This document shows positions 1-11,035 of a stretch of 64,000 nt of DNA, piece by piece. The stretch comes from Pseudopyrenochaeta lycopersici (Eukaryota; Ascomycota; Dothideomycetes; Pleosporales; Pseudopyrenochaetaceae). The notes under the pieces were generated by a model. It worked only from the letters and a program-made list of their open reading frames with translations, did no database searches and was not told the DNA's origin. How positions within the stretch are numbered: position 1 is the stretch's first letter; each line of letters begins with the position of its first letter. The translations under genes and the position numbers were made by a program. The stretch covers positions 1,364,001 through 1,428,000 of the forward strand of contig NHZP01000011.1 in the NCBI GenBank assembly GCA_003313425.1, written 5' to 3'.

Positions 1-1191
1 CTCGAAGGAACATGCGAAGGAGATGGCGAGTGCTAGGCTTGCCGTTCGAGCCTCGGTATGCCCCGCGAGCGTGCATGATGCTCAGATTGTTGAAAAACTG
101 AATGTCGCCCTGTTTGCGATCCACCTTAGTGCAAAAGCGCTTCGCCAGCTCTTCAACAGCATGCATAGCATGCATCTGCCTTTTTGTGACACCAGGCATG
201 GTGGGGTCTCGGTGGATCATTGGGGTTCCCAATAGTGGGGCCTTGACCAGCTGGCACATAGGCTTGCCTTTGGAAAAGAGCAAGGTGGGCCCCAGCTCGA
301 GATAAGGCGCCTTATCCCTATCACTGGTCAGTGTTGATACTCCATGCTTGATCCACACCTGCACGTACTTTTGCTTTAGCTCAAATGGCCAATCTGCCTC
401 GGCCATGGTCTCCAAAACATCAGGGTCATCCTGCAAGAGCGCGTTGTAGATCGTCCAGAAGCTCACGACGTACTGCTCACCACCAGCGCCTACACCACCA
501 TCATTACGCACATGAAGAGCGAGTATATCGCCAGAGAAACGGTCGCTGTGAAAGTCCATAGCTGCAGTGATCTTTGAGCCGGCAAGCCCAATGTCCTTTG
601 CCCATACTGGAACAATATCCTTGGTGGCATCGCGAACATGGCCTGGCAAACGGTAAGTCTCACATCAGTGATCAGGCTGATTAACAGCAGACTTACTCAG
701 GGTCTGATTGGCGTAGGAGTCGGTTGCTCGCTCTGGACAGATATACGAGCACACCCCCGCAAAGGCAATGACAGCCTCCTCATCGTTGAAGTTGGCAGCA
801 TCGAGGCCCCGAAGAACAACCACCCCTGTGCCCTTATGAAGCTCTTTACTGATTGACGATAATTTGAGAGCCAGCTGTGGATTACCCAAGTCAAACGTGT
901 CTTGCCGAATATCTGACCGTTGAGTTCCGCTTACTAGAACACTGATAAGTCTTTATATATGACTGTGCAAATGCGCGAAGACTTACTTTTGATCTTGATC
1001 ACGGCAGCTCTGATATCCCGGATCTCGCGTTCACTAAGCTCGACAATATATCTGGCCGCATCAAGGTCGCTTCCTTTCCAAACCATAGGACCGGCCACAG
1101 CCGGCGCAAGTTTATCAGGGAACGAGAACGTGGAAGAGTTGCTTTGAAGGCTCTCATTAGAGGATTTTGGACTGAGCGTAGACGCTGACAT
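1..1191 (-). CDS. TauD/TfdA-family Fe(II)/2-oxoglutarate dioxygenase (partial, cut at left edge)
   Basis: Exons complement(<1..642, 697..933, 987..1191), with GTAAGT donors and both introns 53-54 nt. The start is the ATG at 1191. The product should be a cytosolic non-haem iron oxygenase that oxidises a small organic substrate while decarboxylating 2-oxoglutarate. The metal-binding HxD is seen in MDFHSDRF (about 535-560), and the distal histidine in NNLSIMHARGAY near 60-90, followed by RHLLRMFLR, which carries the co-substrate-binding arginines. This layout matches the clavaminate-synthase-like fungal TauD branch rather than the JLP1 type. Only the last few residues are missing beyond base 1. 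The substrate cannot be told from sequence. A second, distant TauD-fold gene lies at 56.4 kb and is not a recent duplicate. No neighbour shares its role. Confidence 0.85.
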
Positions 1192-4100
1192 GTTTGAAGA
1201 GTGTGTCTAAGTCTGGATTTCGGTCGTCGCGGTAATAAGCAGAGTTGTGACACGTTGAGTCTTAATCGTTCAATAGCCTGAATAGTACTGCTTGGATCGT
1301 GATCGTGATTGTGACGTCCTGGATGAGAGATTGGGCTGGTGAAGGAGGGTTATATACCGTCATTACCATTCAAGGGCACCAGTCACAGATGGCGTGTCCT
1401 AATACTTCAGTAGCATTGAGGATAATACGCTAATATAGAGCTGACTGAGAGCCGCAGTGATCGAACAACCCCATGGAGATACTGGCCAAGTTATGGACCC
1501 GGAAACAACCAAATAGCCCCCGCTAGCTCGGTGCGGCGGAAGATCGTATTGTGGGCCAGGGGGTGAATTTGTCTACTTTCGTCTGCCACCTGATCCCTCT
1601 AAGGTAATACCTGCCGGTCAGCACGCGGCAATGAGCAATCCCTTTCATCAGATTTCCCTACGACTCGGGTCCAGAATGCAGGCTGGTGCAGCGGAACGCA
1701 TCGAAGCTTTGCCACACGGGCGGAACTCGTACCCTGCCCCAGTTCTCGTCCCAACCGCAAACGGGCCATCACCGGGCTTACTGCACCACCAATCCTGCAG
1801 ACACCATGTGGCTTTAGATCTACCGCGTTGGCGTTGCCCTCCTTTTTCGACTAGAGCTATGCATAACTATCGGAGGTAGGCACCTTCAATGAACAGGGGT
1901 TTCATAGAAAGCATAACTTCCCGTCTTGGACCATTCGGCCCGCACGAATTGCATCCCATTGGTAAAGGAAAGTCACAATGCATAGCAGGAGATCATTGAA
2001 GATCGCGATCGTTGACCGCATCAGCCCTACGGGATACATACCGTGCTACCCCCGTGGTTGGGATCTTGAGCGCAATCACACCACACCATGATTTTGCGTA
2101 TGCAGAGATGGGTGCATGAAGCCAGGGTCATGTGGCGCCACTATATACAGTCCACAGCTCCACCTTACGTAGTGTCAGCCCGTGAGGGGGTTGGAGATCT
2201 GGCGATGAAGGGCACTTCCGTATGATGCCTATTCCTAGTCTAGAAGCTGTACATGCTATCACGCGGCACAACTTGCATAGAACTCGACTCAGTTTCTGCT
2301 CGTTTCTGACGGGGAAGCTTACCAGGCTGATTTATCGCGCCTCATTAACAGCCAACACATCGACATAGCTCACCGGAATATTTCTGCGATAAGACAACGG
2401 GAGTGCGTGCAAATGAACAGCGGTCCCAGGGTCACGCAGCATCTTTTACCAAGGCTCGATCGCAAGCGTCTGCAACCACGTTTAGCTGCACAGCGATCAG
2501 GGTATGTTCGAGGTCTCGCTCCATTGGACACCGGGTCGGAAATCGGGCGGCCAAGTATTCAGCTTACGGACACGCGCTGTCTCTAATTGGTGAATATTGA
2601 TGAATATTTGTGTTTGCCTCCCCCAGAGCAAACGCATTTCAGCGCCTGATCAGTTTGGGGGATCACCATGAACAAGTCCGAGGAGTGCCGCCCTGCACAT
2701 GGCGCAAGCGCTACTGTAACTGGCGCGATGGCGTAAAAGAAACTCTGTTGAAGCCAACGGCTCGGCTGCTGCCTGCTAGTGACCATACCAATCAGTTCTC
2801 TCAAATTTACGGTAGCACTTCCCGGAATATTTTGTTGGGGCTACATGGGGTCTGTGGAATTACGCGCAGGGTGGATGTCGGCCCATTGAGGCCGCATCGT
2901 TTGTAGTTGGAGTACGGTACAAACGATACCGAGCTGTGGCTGTGGCTGACATGTAGTTGAGCACCCAGAATATCTAGTCCAGGCTTGTACTCCATTGTGG
3001 GTCGCAATGTTAGGCATTCTAGGCGCGGCGCCGGCGGTTCAACATTCTCCACGTGCTTAATGAGAGGCAAAATGACAGCGTGTACATTTGAAGCTACATC
3101 TCTGATCAGGTGGACGGGTTAGAAAGCCGTCATAACAGGCGATGATATTGCATGAGTATGCAGCTAGAGGATTATCATGAGGTGGAGGTGCTGCAGGCGG
3201 AACAGAAGGGGCGGTATCGCTTGGCTGGTTTCTGAGCGAAGCATCCCACCCTGTACTCGGCTCTACTGCGTATGCTCGACCCTGTCACTCGCATACGACA
3301 GGGGTTCTCTGTGATTCAAATGCGAAAACCCATGGGAGGTCGACAAGTGCTAGCAACTTGTCGTTGTACTAAGGCTCGCGGCCCGTGCTCAGTCAAAGAC
3401 GTTGTGGGGGCTGATCCGTCACCGATTCAAGCGGCTAGTAATCCAGGGAGCCATGGAATCGCCATTCAAGGTCCAAGGGCGCCTTTCGAAAGGCTTGCAG
3501 GCGGATCAGGTAACGGCATGGATCGGTCCAACCGGTGCCGGTGCCGCAAGTTGTCCGTACCAGAGAGGTAGCTGTAGCCTTCTAAATCACCACGCCTGTC
3601 GCTAAACTTTCTCTTATTCAGCTAGATACTGCCGGGCTGCATGGTCTCAGCTGAGAGTTTTCAGCGCGGATATCCCCACAACCCCAACATGATTGATTCT
3701 TTGAATACCCCCACAGAAAAAAAGTGATTTCTGTATCAATCGGAACATCTGGGTGCATCTTGAAACAATGTTTGAACTTTCAACTTGAGGTCTCTTTGCT
3801 CAATTTGGATCAAGATTTCTTGCATGCGCCCTCACTAGAGTGCGCAGGCAAAATCCTCTATTGCACTGCGTCAGATCAATCGTGAAGGAAGTGCTGAACG
3901 AGTCCGGGCCAAATCAGAATCTGCCTGCAATGACGCGGCACAGAGCGGAGGGCTTGGGCGAATCGTCGCCCATTTTGAACTAGCGAATGCTTCACGAGCG
4001 CAAAAGTGGTGTTACGCGCCTAAATATGGCGGAGAACAAGGGTAAGGTCGACCAAAATTGAAGCACATTTCGTATGAATGTCCAGCCACGTGGATTGTGC

Positions 4101-5857
4101 CATTTATGCTCACTTGCATACCGCGCTTGGAAATCAGGGGGATCTCCAGGGCATCGGTCGTGTCTCATGCACCGTACCAAGGCTGAGTGCTGATGAGTGA
4201 TTCCAACCGTTCTCGGCGCACACTTTTCGCGGTCAGCACTGACGCGTTGTAGGTTTTCCTAACGACTCTTCGAATGATTGGAAGAACAGTGGAGAAGCTA
4301 CAAAACCAACGACGCATGCATCCACCAAAGGAGAAGTCTTGCAGATTGGGGCGGTTGCTTGTCTTACTCAGACAGTCCATTGCTTGTATTATCCAGGACG
4401 GTATTAACGGCGCAGATTCTGGACTGATAAGAACAAAGAAAAGTGATGACACGAAGTTCTAGTACGGAGGCTTCACTTACCTTGCATGATGTAGCCAATA
4501 CGAGCCGCAGATTCTGATCGGTAAGCGCAAAGCGAGATCTGGGGTATGAAACACGAACAAGAAGCGCCACGAGAGCTGCGCTCTGTCCACAAGATTAGTT
4601 TTTTTTGAATGACTTCTTGATCATGGGGGATTGCTGCGCGTGCATGAGCAGCGCCATTGACGGTCGGGTGTGGGAAGGATCGAAGGAGGTTCGATTTTAC
4701 TCTCGCTGTACCAAACTTTCTCGTTTCTAAATGTGGTCTAGTCGACGCAGCCCCGCCCAATGAAAGAACATCGGAACCCGCTTCACTTGATCCCACACCA
4801 TCCTTCTATGCACGACACACGTATTGCAGGGTTAGCCCCGGCGCGTAGGTTGATATATGGAGCATTCTTAGTGACGGGACCGTTAAACGTCGTACTCAAT
4901 GCTTTAACGAGCTGAGCGACTATTAATCTAACAATGGACTTCGCTCTGCTGGTCTGACACAACCCCGCCAGTTTCTCACGACATAGCCCCATCTTTATGG
5001 TCACATGCGTATTGTTCTTTCCAATTTAGCCATGGGGCAATGCAAACTGTAGAATGAGCTTCATTCATGGTCAGCATCCGGTGATCGCTTCGTCATCTAG
5101 TACCTTTGTTATGTGAACATGCTTGATTACCTGCTGAGTGCCTCACTAACGCTTGTCATGTAGTTGTCCTTCGCCACTCATATGGAGCCATGTGCGAAGC
5201 GAATCAGTCTCACTTGAAGACCGACAGCTTAGCGAAAGCGACGATTGCGACAAATGTCCACTCGCATATTATAAGAGAACAATATATTGGCTCCGCTTTG
5301 AATGCATGATGGCTGCTCATTAGTCTTACTCTAATGGGCCCAATGACAAGATCCTTATTTAGAGAAAGATTTGGCGCGCTGCTCAAGCTTTTAGTGTGCT
5401 ATGCTGGATCTATGTCGACATCTCCTGCTGCTCATCGAACACTCCGCGCTCATAGTGCCGTTGCATGAGTACAATGTGCGCATCTTGCTTAGATCCACGT
5501 AATGCAACAAGGGTGAAGCTGGGCTATTTGATTATCTGAAATTCCAGTGTTGGACTCCCGTATGATTCACAGCGGACACACACGTCAATCATATACTCTA
5601 TACCTGTAACCAAGTTTATGTATTAGGTCAGCATGCCGGTGAGGATTTAAATTGGAGAAGATCGCGAAGTCGAAGAACCACTCCCTCGGGATTAAGTCCG
5701 GACCCTAGCGTTGCTCCCTTTTGCAGCCGGGTCAATGATGTAATAAATTATGGATCACTGAACGTCACCTCGTTCAGATCAGAGCTTAACGCTCGACTCA
5801 CAAAGAAATTAACACGAAATCTAAAACAATCAAAGACTAACAAATATACAATTCATA
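1192..5857. other. gene-poor spacer
   Basis: About 4.7 kb in which no reading frame longer than about 100 codons and no protein family motif can be recognised on either strand. The upstream region of the dioxygenase is at the left, and that of the dehydrogenase at 5858 is at the right. No terminal repeats, tRNA or transposase remains were seen by eye. It may hold an old degraded element, but nothing in the sequence proves this. Confidence 0.5.
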
Positions 5858-6775
5858 ATGCCTCCTTCTGGTCTTGCTATCTTGATTGGCGCCGGCCCGG
5901 CCACGGTGTGTATTTGCAGAGTTTTTGATATTGCAAGACACTCATTAAGACACTTAGGGTACGGGGATAACACGCATGCTCTCCCATCCTTCACATGGGA
6001 ACCTTGCTGTTGCTCTGATTGCCCGTCGTCCAATCCTCTGAAGTCGGTCATCTCAAAAATCCGGGATGAAAATCCCAATGTGGTGCTCGAGGCATTCCCC
6101 TCCGACACGTCTAAAGCATCACTAGAAAAAGCATTTCAAAATATCCAGGCACATGACAGCTTCAAAAACTTGAAGCTGAAGCTGGCAATCTACAGCATCA
6201 AGCATTCGAGTAAGAAACCGTTCTTGGAGGAGACAAGGGAAGAGTTTGAGGACAGCTTGGAGACATATGTTGGGGGTGCATTTACCTTTGCACAGGAATC
6301 ACTGAAGAGGCTTTTCCAAGATCATGGAGAACAGGGATTAGCTGATGGGGGTGAGAAGAAGGGAGTATGTGTGCTAGCTCTCCTTTGCGTAACCAAAAAT
6401 GCTGACCGTGCAACCAGACACTCATCTTTACTGGCACACTCGGTGCGCTTCGATGCAGCGCACAATTCGCTGCATACGGCGCTGGTCGGGCTTCTGTCCG
6501 CCAATTAGCGCAGACCCTTGCCCGAGAAATGTCGGAACGAGGCGTTCATGTTGTGCATACAATTGCTAATGGCGCCATTGTTGATGAAGATGGAGAAGAC
6601 CAGAAGACGGGCAAGAAGATGAGTGCCGATGCTGTGGGTGAAACATATCTATGTAAGCAAAACACATGTATGAAGTTATGTGTTCATTTTACTGATGACT
6701 TTAGGGTTGCATAACCAGAGACCCTGCCTTTGGACTCACGAGCTGGACATGAGGCCGGCTTGCGAGAAGTTTTGA
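5858..6775 (+). CDS. SDR-family NAD(P)-binding oxidoreductase with an apparent 1-nt frameshift
   Basis: Exons 5858..5905, 5958..6364, 6418..6652, 6705..6775. The first splice joins GAGPAT to GTGITRMLSHP, the glycine-rich nucleotide-binding turn of a short-chain dehydrogenase/reductase. Further conserved pieces are HGNLAVALIARRP (about 5995-6032), TLIFTGTLGALRCS, the active-site segment FAAYGAGRASVRQLAQTLA, and ERGVHVVHTIANGAIVDE. The C-terminus ends EKF. Exon 2 is 407 nt, which is not a multiple of three, although its flanking splice phases are both 0. The frame changes at about 6031-6040, right after ARRP, which implies one lost base. The gene is therefore either a young pseudogene or carries a sequencing error. 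The active site reads Y-x3-R instead of the usual Y-x3-K. The substrate is unknown. Confidence 0.75.
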
Positions 6776-6909
6776 AGTATCTGTCATGTACTACTTTAAA
6801 GAGTTTCAGAGGCCTACAGTTCATCTGTAAATACGGGCCATTACCCAAATGTATTACTGGCTAAGAAAATATTTATGCATACTATTTAAGCCATTAGTCT
6901 TGTCTCAAA

Positions 6910-8874
6910 TCATCCTCTTGCAAAAGCCACTTCCATCGCAGCGAGAGTCTTTCTCCACGAACCACAAAAGTAATTTGAGCCATAATCTTCCCTCAAGGAC
7001 AGCAATTTCCTATAATCACCAAGTTGTTCACATCTTGCCTTGCGGCCCCGATGAAATGTGAAAATGTCTTCATGTCCCTCTGGTATAGGGTAGGCACCAA
7101 GTTCACATCTGAGTAGCGTGACCATTTCAACTCGACCTGTATCAACCGCGAGAACCAAGGGTAAGAGATTCGCATCAGGGCCCAGTCTGGCCGTGTTGTT
7201 GACATCCACGCCGACGTCCTCAACAAGCCAGCGGACCACGTCTAGATGACCGGAAACGACGGCTCGCAATAAAGCGAAGAATCGCACATCTTCTGGATAA
7301 TGGACTTCGCCGTAAAAATCTAGCTTATCTGGCAGATGTCGATGGCTAAATTTGGGACGCCGGTCACATCCCTTTGCGACAGCAAATTTAGCAAAGTCTA
7401 GTTGTCCATGTTCGGCCGCCACGGGGAGAAAATGGATCTCATGCCATGATTTCCACATCTTTGGGTTCTGGTTTAGAAGGAAATGGTAGATATCAATACT
7501 TCCTCCTCTGGCCACAAAGCGCGACATTACTTCGCCGCGGGAAGAGCTACCATGCCTCCAATTCGACTTGTCGATGATCAGACGGCATGTGGAGAGATGC
7601 CCACCACAGGCTGCTTCGTGCAATGGAAAGTGTTTCCCTCGAATGAATGTTAGATAATGGGTACATATTTCGGCGTCTAGAATGAGCGAGATGATCGAGT
7701 CTTGGCCGTATCTGGCTGCCCAGCATAGTATGCCTTTCATTTGCTCCGCTTCAACGTCGTACATGTATTTGTCAAGAAGCTGGCTTACAACGTCCCACTG
7801 CTGATGTTTTGCAGCATTCTGGATGACCAAGCCATATATGCGGAACGTGTGGTGATCTTGATCAATGGGCATCGATTCCAATACAAGTTCAAGGACTTCT
7901 AAATATCCCACTTGGGCGGCGTATTGTAACGCGTGGCACGTTTGAGACCAGTAACTGTTGTCAATAGTCGCCCCCTTTTGGATAAGCGCCCGTACGCTTT
8001 CAGTGCGACCAAGGTAGATGGTAATATCAATGAGTAGGCCAAAGTCCCAGGCCTGCTGATCTGGTTTGACAGCTCGGGCTTCAAGCATCGCGTTCGCGAT
8101 GTCAGTGTATCCCGCTGCTACCGCAGTTATAAAGGCGATGGCCGTATGTTCAGTTTCAAAAGCATCGCGCTCCGCAAATTCGTCTCTTGTACGAGGTCGA
8201 TTCGCCAAAGCATAACACAGATGACGCAGTATTTCATGCCGGATTTTCGGCTTACCAATGGCTCTTGCTTGGTCTTGGAGTACGTCGATGGAAGCGTGCA
8301 TTCTTTTTACAAATAAACAAGAGTTTCTCCGATAGTTTTCACTAATGAAAGCTTCGAGAATTTTGGTGGTGAAGGCGACTGGGGCATTCCACACGCATCT
8401 GTGCCGATCTTCGTCAGACCATCTCGTGAAGTGTCTGCCAAGTTGCCTTATTATTTCATCTCCAAAGAGCCCTGCCCAATGTTAGTAAACACGTGTGAGA
8501 TATATTTGGACCATCGACTTGCTATTAACCACTCTCAGCTCAAGCACGTCTAATATGAGAATACTATGTTTGCCATATGTGTGTGTATAGCTTCGAACCA
8601 CCTCGTCTATAATATCCTGAACAAGGACCAGCGGCAACTCGAGAAGGAGCATGCGTTTTTGTGAAACATTTTTGTTTCCAGAATCGAGCTGTATGGTAGT
8701 GGATAAGCTTGGCTCTGACAAATTTTGGATTGTCGACTTTTCATTGTGCAGCTGAGAAGCATGTTGTGTTGCGTCGTTTACGTAGGCAGAATCAGGCTGC
8801 TGAGAGCGCAATCTGAGAACGATCGCGTTGAGTCGTTTTAGAATTCTTCGCCGATGTCCAGCCATTCTGTACAA
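6910..8874 (-). CDS. ankyrin-repeat protein with N-terminal F-box-like segment
   Basis: Exons complement(6910..8471, 8523..8874), about 637 residues from the ATG at 8874; a second in-frame ATG at 8865 gives MAGHRRR. The N-terminal part contains LLELPLVLVQDIIDEVV followed across the intron by LRVVNRLFGDEI, the F-box-like start typical of fungal ankyrin proteins. The rest is a run of degenerate ankyrin units such as LQYAAQVGYLEVLELVLES, HEAACGGHLSTCRLII and LLRAVVSGHLDVVRWLVED. It is probably a cytosolic protein-interaction scaffold, and the partner is unknown. The single 51-nt intron starts GCAAGT rather than GT and has a perfect TACTAAC branch site. Only this splice keeps the frame and restores the VNRLF motif. 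Such genes form large, variable families in filamentous fungi. Confidence 0.85.
8472..8522 (-). other. GC-AG intron of the ankyrin gene
   Basis: Intron of 51 nt on the minus strand: donor GCAAGT, branch site TACTAAC, acceptor GGGCAG. No GT donor in reach gives phase 1, which the downstream exon requires. Confidence 0.8.
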
Positions 8875-9179
8875 GGAACAATTGAGCGAGAATGATGCGG
8901 ACGAGACATCTTGTGTTGTTATGAGTCCTCAGCTCGTGTTGCAGCCTTGGACAAGTGGCGTCGAGTAATGTGGCGCACACGTAGGATGACACACATTGTC
9001 TTTCTAAGATAGGATGACCCTTTCACTCCGCTCATGAACTACTGAAATCGTATAATATATCATCTATAAATCTATTGGCCTAGAGCTTCGCAAAAGATGA
9101 TGATCTGCAAACCCGGTGAATGAAATGCATGATTGATGAAAGCAAGCGACACTGAATTTTGGTCGAATTTGAGCTGTAT
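8875..9179. other. spacer between ankyrin gene and hypothetical gene
   Basis: About 305 nt upstream of the ankyrin gene and downstream of the minus-strand gene at 9180. No gene is seen. Confidence 0.5.
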
Positions 9180-9776
9180 TCATCGAGATGTCTGCCCTGG
9201 GCGCGTCTGCTTTGCGCTAGCCTGTGGAGTTGCCCGCTTCGGAGTCCATTGCGGACGACTACTTGCCTGCCTGACGGAGCCCTGGCCACTAGCCTCATTC
9301 TTGAGGCCCTGCAGCAGAGTCTCGATAACCTGCCCTATTTCTGCCCTCAGCTGGGCATACTTGGCCGGTATGAGGGGCGGCTGAACGTGGAGTCTCAAGC
9401 TACCCGTCAAGTGGGGTATCTTGCCCTGCCTTAACATGTTCATCAAATCCGCTCTGTCTTGTATGGCCTTCACGTTGACTAATTGGCCAGTTTCGTTGAA
9501 TCCCCTCAGCGCAAGCTCATCTCGCACAGCATTGCGCAGCCGTCTTCGCGCCCATGCCCTGACACAGCTCGACTTGCTCAGGTCAACGCCAGTTGTCGCA
9601 TGCCACCATAGCCCCTCTTTCTTCCGCTCTCTTTGCTGTCGCTTCTGTGTCTCGTGCAGGGGATGTGATGGGTCGGCTACGACGTGCTGGATGGTGAAGG
9701 TCTTGTGCTCGGGCGCGTAACTGACTCTGAATGTCTTGGGCTGCTGCTTGGCGAGGAGGGAGAAGACGCTCTTCAT
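9180..9776 (-). CDS. conserved-looking small basic hypothetical protein
   Basis: Single-exon frame of 198 residues starting with MKSVFSLLAKQQPKTF at 9776. I do not recognise the family. The protein is rich in Arg, Lys and Gln. It has a compact central part with WWHATTGVDLSKSSCVRAWARRRLRNAV (about residues 58-85) and a low-complexity basic tail ending PGQTSR. The aromatic-basic core followed by predicted helices (LRAEIGQVIETLLQGL) looks like a nucleic-acid or ribosome-associated protein, but that is only an impression. It is transcribed divergently from eIF1A with 296 nt between the start codons, so the two may share a promoter. The unbroken frame on a strand with a good start context argues that it is real. 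Confidence 0.6.
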   Translation of the reverse strand: MKSVFSLLAKQQPKTFRVSYAPEHKTFTIQHVVADPSHPLHETQKRQQRERKKEGLWWHATTGVDLSKSSCVRAWARRRLRNAVRDELALRGFNETGQLVNVKAIQDRADLMNMLRQGKIPHLTGSLRLHVQPPLIPAKYAQLRAEIGQVIETLLQGLKNEASGQGSVRQASSRPQWTPKRATPQASAKQTRPGQTSR

Positions 9777-10072
9777 GTCGCCATTGATAGACGTGCGCTT
9801 TCAGTGCAATGCTGGCGAGGCCCAAGTCGAGTTGTATGAGCAAAGTTGCTGGAGAACAATGTCGCCCCCCGAACGCCTCGCCTACGCTCAACCAGGCTTG
9901 GTCCGCACTTAGCGCCCAACGTCAAAGGCACCCACAGTGACTCGAAACTCGCAGCAAACGCCGCCACTACATTTAGTCCAGCGCCTGCTGCTGACACGGC
10001 ACACAAACAACCCCCCCACAACACCAACACCAACTTCTGCCACACCAACGACAACTCGGCTAAGCTCTCAAC

Positions 10073-10719
10073 ATGCCTAAGAACAAGGGAAAGGTGCGTG
10101 CAGGCTTGATTTCCGCCTTGGAGGGGCTGCCCCGCCATGCCACCCACGGCGAATGCGGCTATAGATTTTTGCGACCACCAAGCTAACGCAAGACTACAGG
10201 GTGGTAAGAACCGACGTAGGGGTAAGAACGAGAACGACAACGAGAAGCGCGAGCTCGTCTTCAAGGAGGAGGGCCAGGAATACGCACAAGTCGTCAAGAT
10301 GCTCGGAAACGGTCGTCTCGAAGCACAGTGCTTCGACGGCGCGCGCCGACTCGCCCATATTCGCGGCAAGCTGAGGAAAAAGGTGTGGATCAACCAGGGC
10401 GACATTATCCTCCTGTCGCTGCGTGACTACCAGGACGAGAAGGGCGACGTAATAATGAAGTATTCGGGTACGTTCTCTCCGTGACTGCAGTCACCCCCCA
10501 ACCCCCAAAGGCTAACATGTACACACCACAGCCGACGAAGCCCGCTCATTAAAAGCCTACGGCGAGCTCCCCGAAAACGCAAAGATCAACGAGACCGACA
10601 CGTACGGCGACCAGGGCGACGAGGGCATCGGCTTCGAGTTCGACGAGGACCGCGACGACAGCGACTCGGACGACGCCGACGGCACGGGCAAGAAGGAGAT
10701 TGACATTGACGACATTTAA
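10073..10719 (+). CDS. TIF11: translation initiation factor eIF1A
   Basis: Exons 10073..10093, 10200..10467, 10532..10719, giving 158 residues, the usual size. The first exon has only seven codons (MPKNKGK). Exon 2 holds the OB-fold, with [50 protein letters not shown] and [12 protein letters not shown]. Exon 3 is the acidic tail ending DIDDI. eIF1A binds the 40S A site with eIF1, promotes scanning and helps eIF5B join subunits; the DIDDI end is the known eIF5B contact. The first intron is 106 nt, longer than most here. The gene is convergent with RAD1. Confidence 0.97.
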
Positions 10720-11035
10720 AAGGCATCTGGTCGTGTCCGCCATGCTGTCTCGGCTCTCGCTCGGCTGACCTTGGTGGGTGAGAGCAGGGCGGCTCAAATG
10801 CTGCTTCTTGCGAGCGGGCGGACGGTTTCGTAATTGCAGCCTTCTCCACGGCTTCATCGACGCATCGCAGTAAGTCACGGCTGCTGTTGCTTTGCATGCC
10901 CGCTTGCGATATCATAGGATAGACAATTGCATGCATTCCCTTTTCACCATCCCATCACATTAGCATTTCTATTGATTATCATTCTGATCATCATCATCAT
11001 TGCCATCCTCATCGTCAGACCGTGAATTGTCTAAC
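10720..11035. other. convergent 3' region of eIF1A and RAD1
   Basis: 316 nt between two stop codons facing each other. It contains a short ATC/TCATCA-rich stretch near 10975-11010 and no gene. Confidence 0.6.

Noticed and set aside
9773..10405. 210-codon minus-strand frame opposite eIF1A
   Set aside because: It is antisense to the eIF1A coding exons and shows no family feature; it is the mirror of a conserved gene.
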